Source: Phycisphaerae bacterium (GTDB taxonomy: Bacteria; Planctomycetota; Phycisphaerae; Tepidisphaerales; Tepidisphaeraceae). Taken from it: a stretch of DNA of 6,581 nucleotides. The stretch lies in the NCBI GenBank assembly GCA_014380825.1, contig JACMJD010000484.1, positions 1 through 6,581 on the forward strand, read 5' to 3'. The translations under genes and the position numbers were made by a program. Below, piece after piece: positions 6,464 to 6,581 of the stretch; positions within the stretch are counted from its first letter, which is position 1; each line of letters starts with the position of its first letter. The notes under the pieces are model-generated. The model was not told the origin of the DNA. It did no database searches and saw nothing but the letters and a program-made list of their open reading frames with translations.

Positions 6464-6581
6464 GATGGGGAGATGATAGGCAGTCTCAACATGACATACA
6501 TGGAAAAGGAGGCGGCTCCGGCGAGTGCCCGAGCCGCGAAGATTTCCGCTGGTAAGTTGGAATCAGTCCAGGGTAATAATC
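6464..6581. other. Right-edge stretch upstream of the aldo/keto reductase; no assignable gene
   Basis: The promoter for the minus-strand aldo/keto reductase should lie here, but I see no good -35/-10 pair. Two open frames run through the edge. One is on the plus strand from ATG 6473 (or 6491, 6500) to the window end, with GGGGAG directly abutting ATG 6473. The other is on the minus strand, entering at the right edge and ending in a TGA inside the first codons of the aldo/keto reductase. Neither yields a recognisable peptide. A GC hairpin at 6512-6537 crosses both frames and argues that at least part of the stretch is non-coding. Confidence 0.35.
6512..6537 (-). terminator. GC-rich hairpin, possible terminator for a minus-strand gene beyond the right edge
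   Basis: GCGGCTC (6512-6518) and GAGCCGC (6531-6537) form perfect 7-bp arms around a 12-base loop. After one mismatch, GG/CC inside the loop can extend the stem. Read on the minus strand, the stem is followed by CTCCTTTTCC, a short pyrimidine tract, as in a weak intrinsic terminator. It could end a gene entering from the right before the aldo/keto reductase promoter. It could equally be a REP-like palindrome, since its right arm plus the next bases (GAGCCGCGAAG) also occurs at 1643-1653. There is no long T-run. Confidence 0.35.

Overview
The window looks like an ordinary chromosomal stretch of a GC-rich Gram-negative-type bacterium. An outer-membrane efflux channel implies a double membrane. 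The TolC-like protein has a long Pro-rich N-terminal extension, and the M50 protease is very large with unrecognised flanking domains. Both remind me of Planctomycetota (Phycisphaerae-like) genomes. That placement is an inference from style and recall, not a search. Coding density is high and there are no tRNAs, rRNAs, CRISPR arrays, transposases or phage genes.

Layout, left to right. (1) 1-1638, minus strand: a TolC/OEP-family outer membrane efflux protein whose C-terminus lies beyond the left edge. (2) 1639-1741: a short divergent intergenic region. (3) 1742-4522, plus strand: a 926-residue membrane protein with a complete M50 (site-2 protease) core between a soluble N-terminal domain and a large C-terminal domain of unknown function. 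(4) 4523-4662: a convergent gap holding a CCACCAAGA-type inverted and tandem repeat. (5) 4663-5352 (or to 5388), minus strand: a membrane-anchored peptide methionine sulfoxide reductase A. (6) 5423-6463, minus strand: an aldo/keto reductase just upstream of msrA in the same direction, probably co-transcribed. (7) 6464-6581: a right-edge stretch with a GC-rich hairpin and no assignable gene.

The akr-msrA pair is a plausible small stress or redox unit: a cytoplasmic NADPH-dependent carbonyl reductase plus a repair enzyme for oxidised envelope proteins. The TolC gene probably belongs to an efflux operon continuing left of the window. The divergent M50 protein may share its promoter region, but nothing in the sequence proves a functional link. 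The least explained element is the M50 fusion protein. I see no convincing new multi-gene system.
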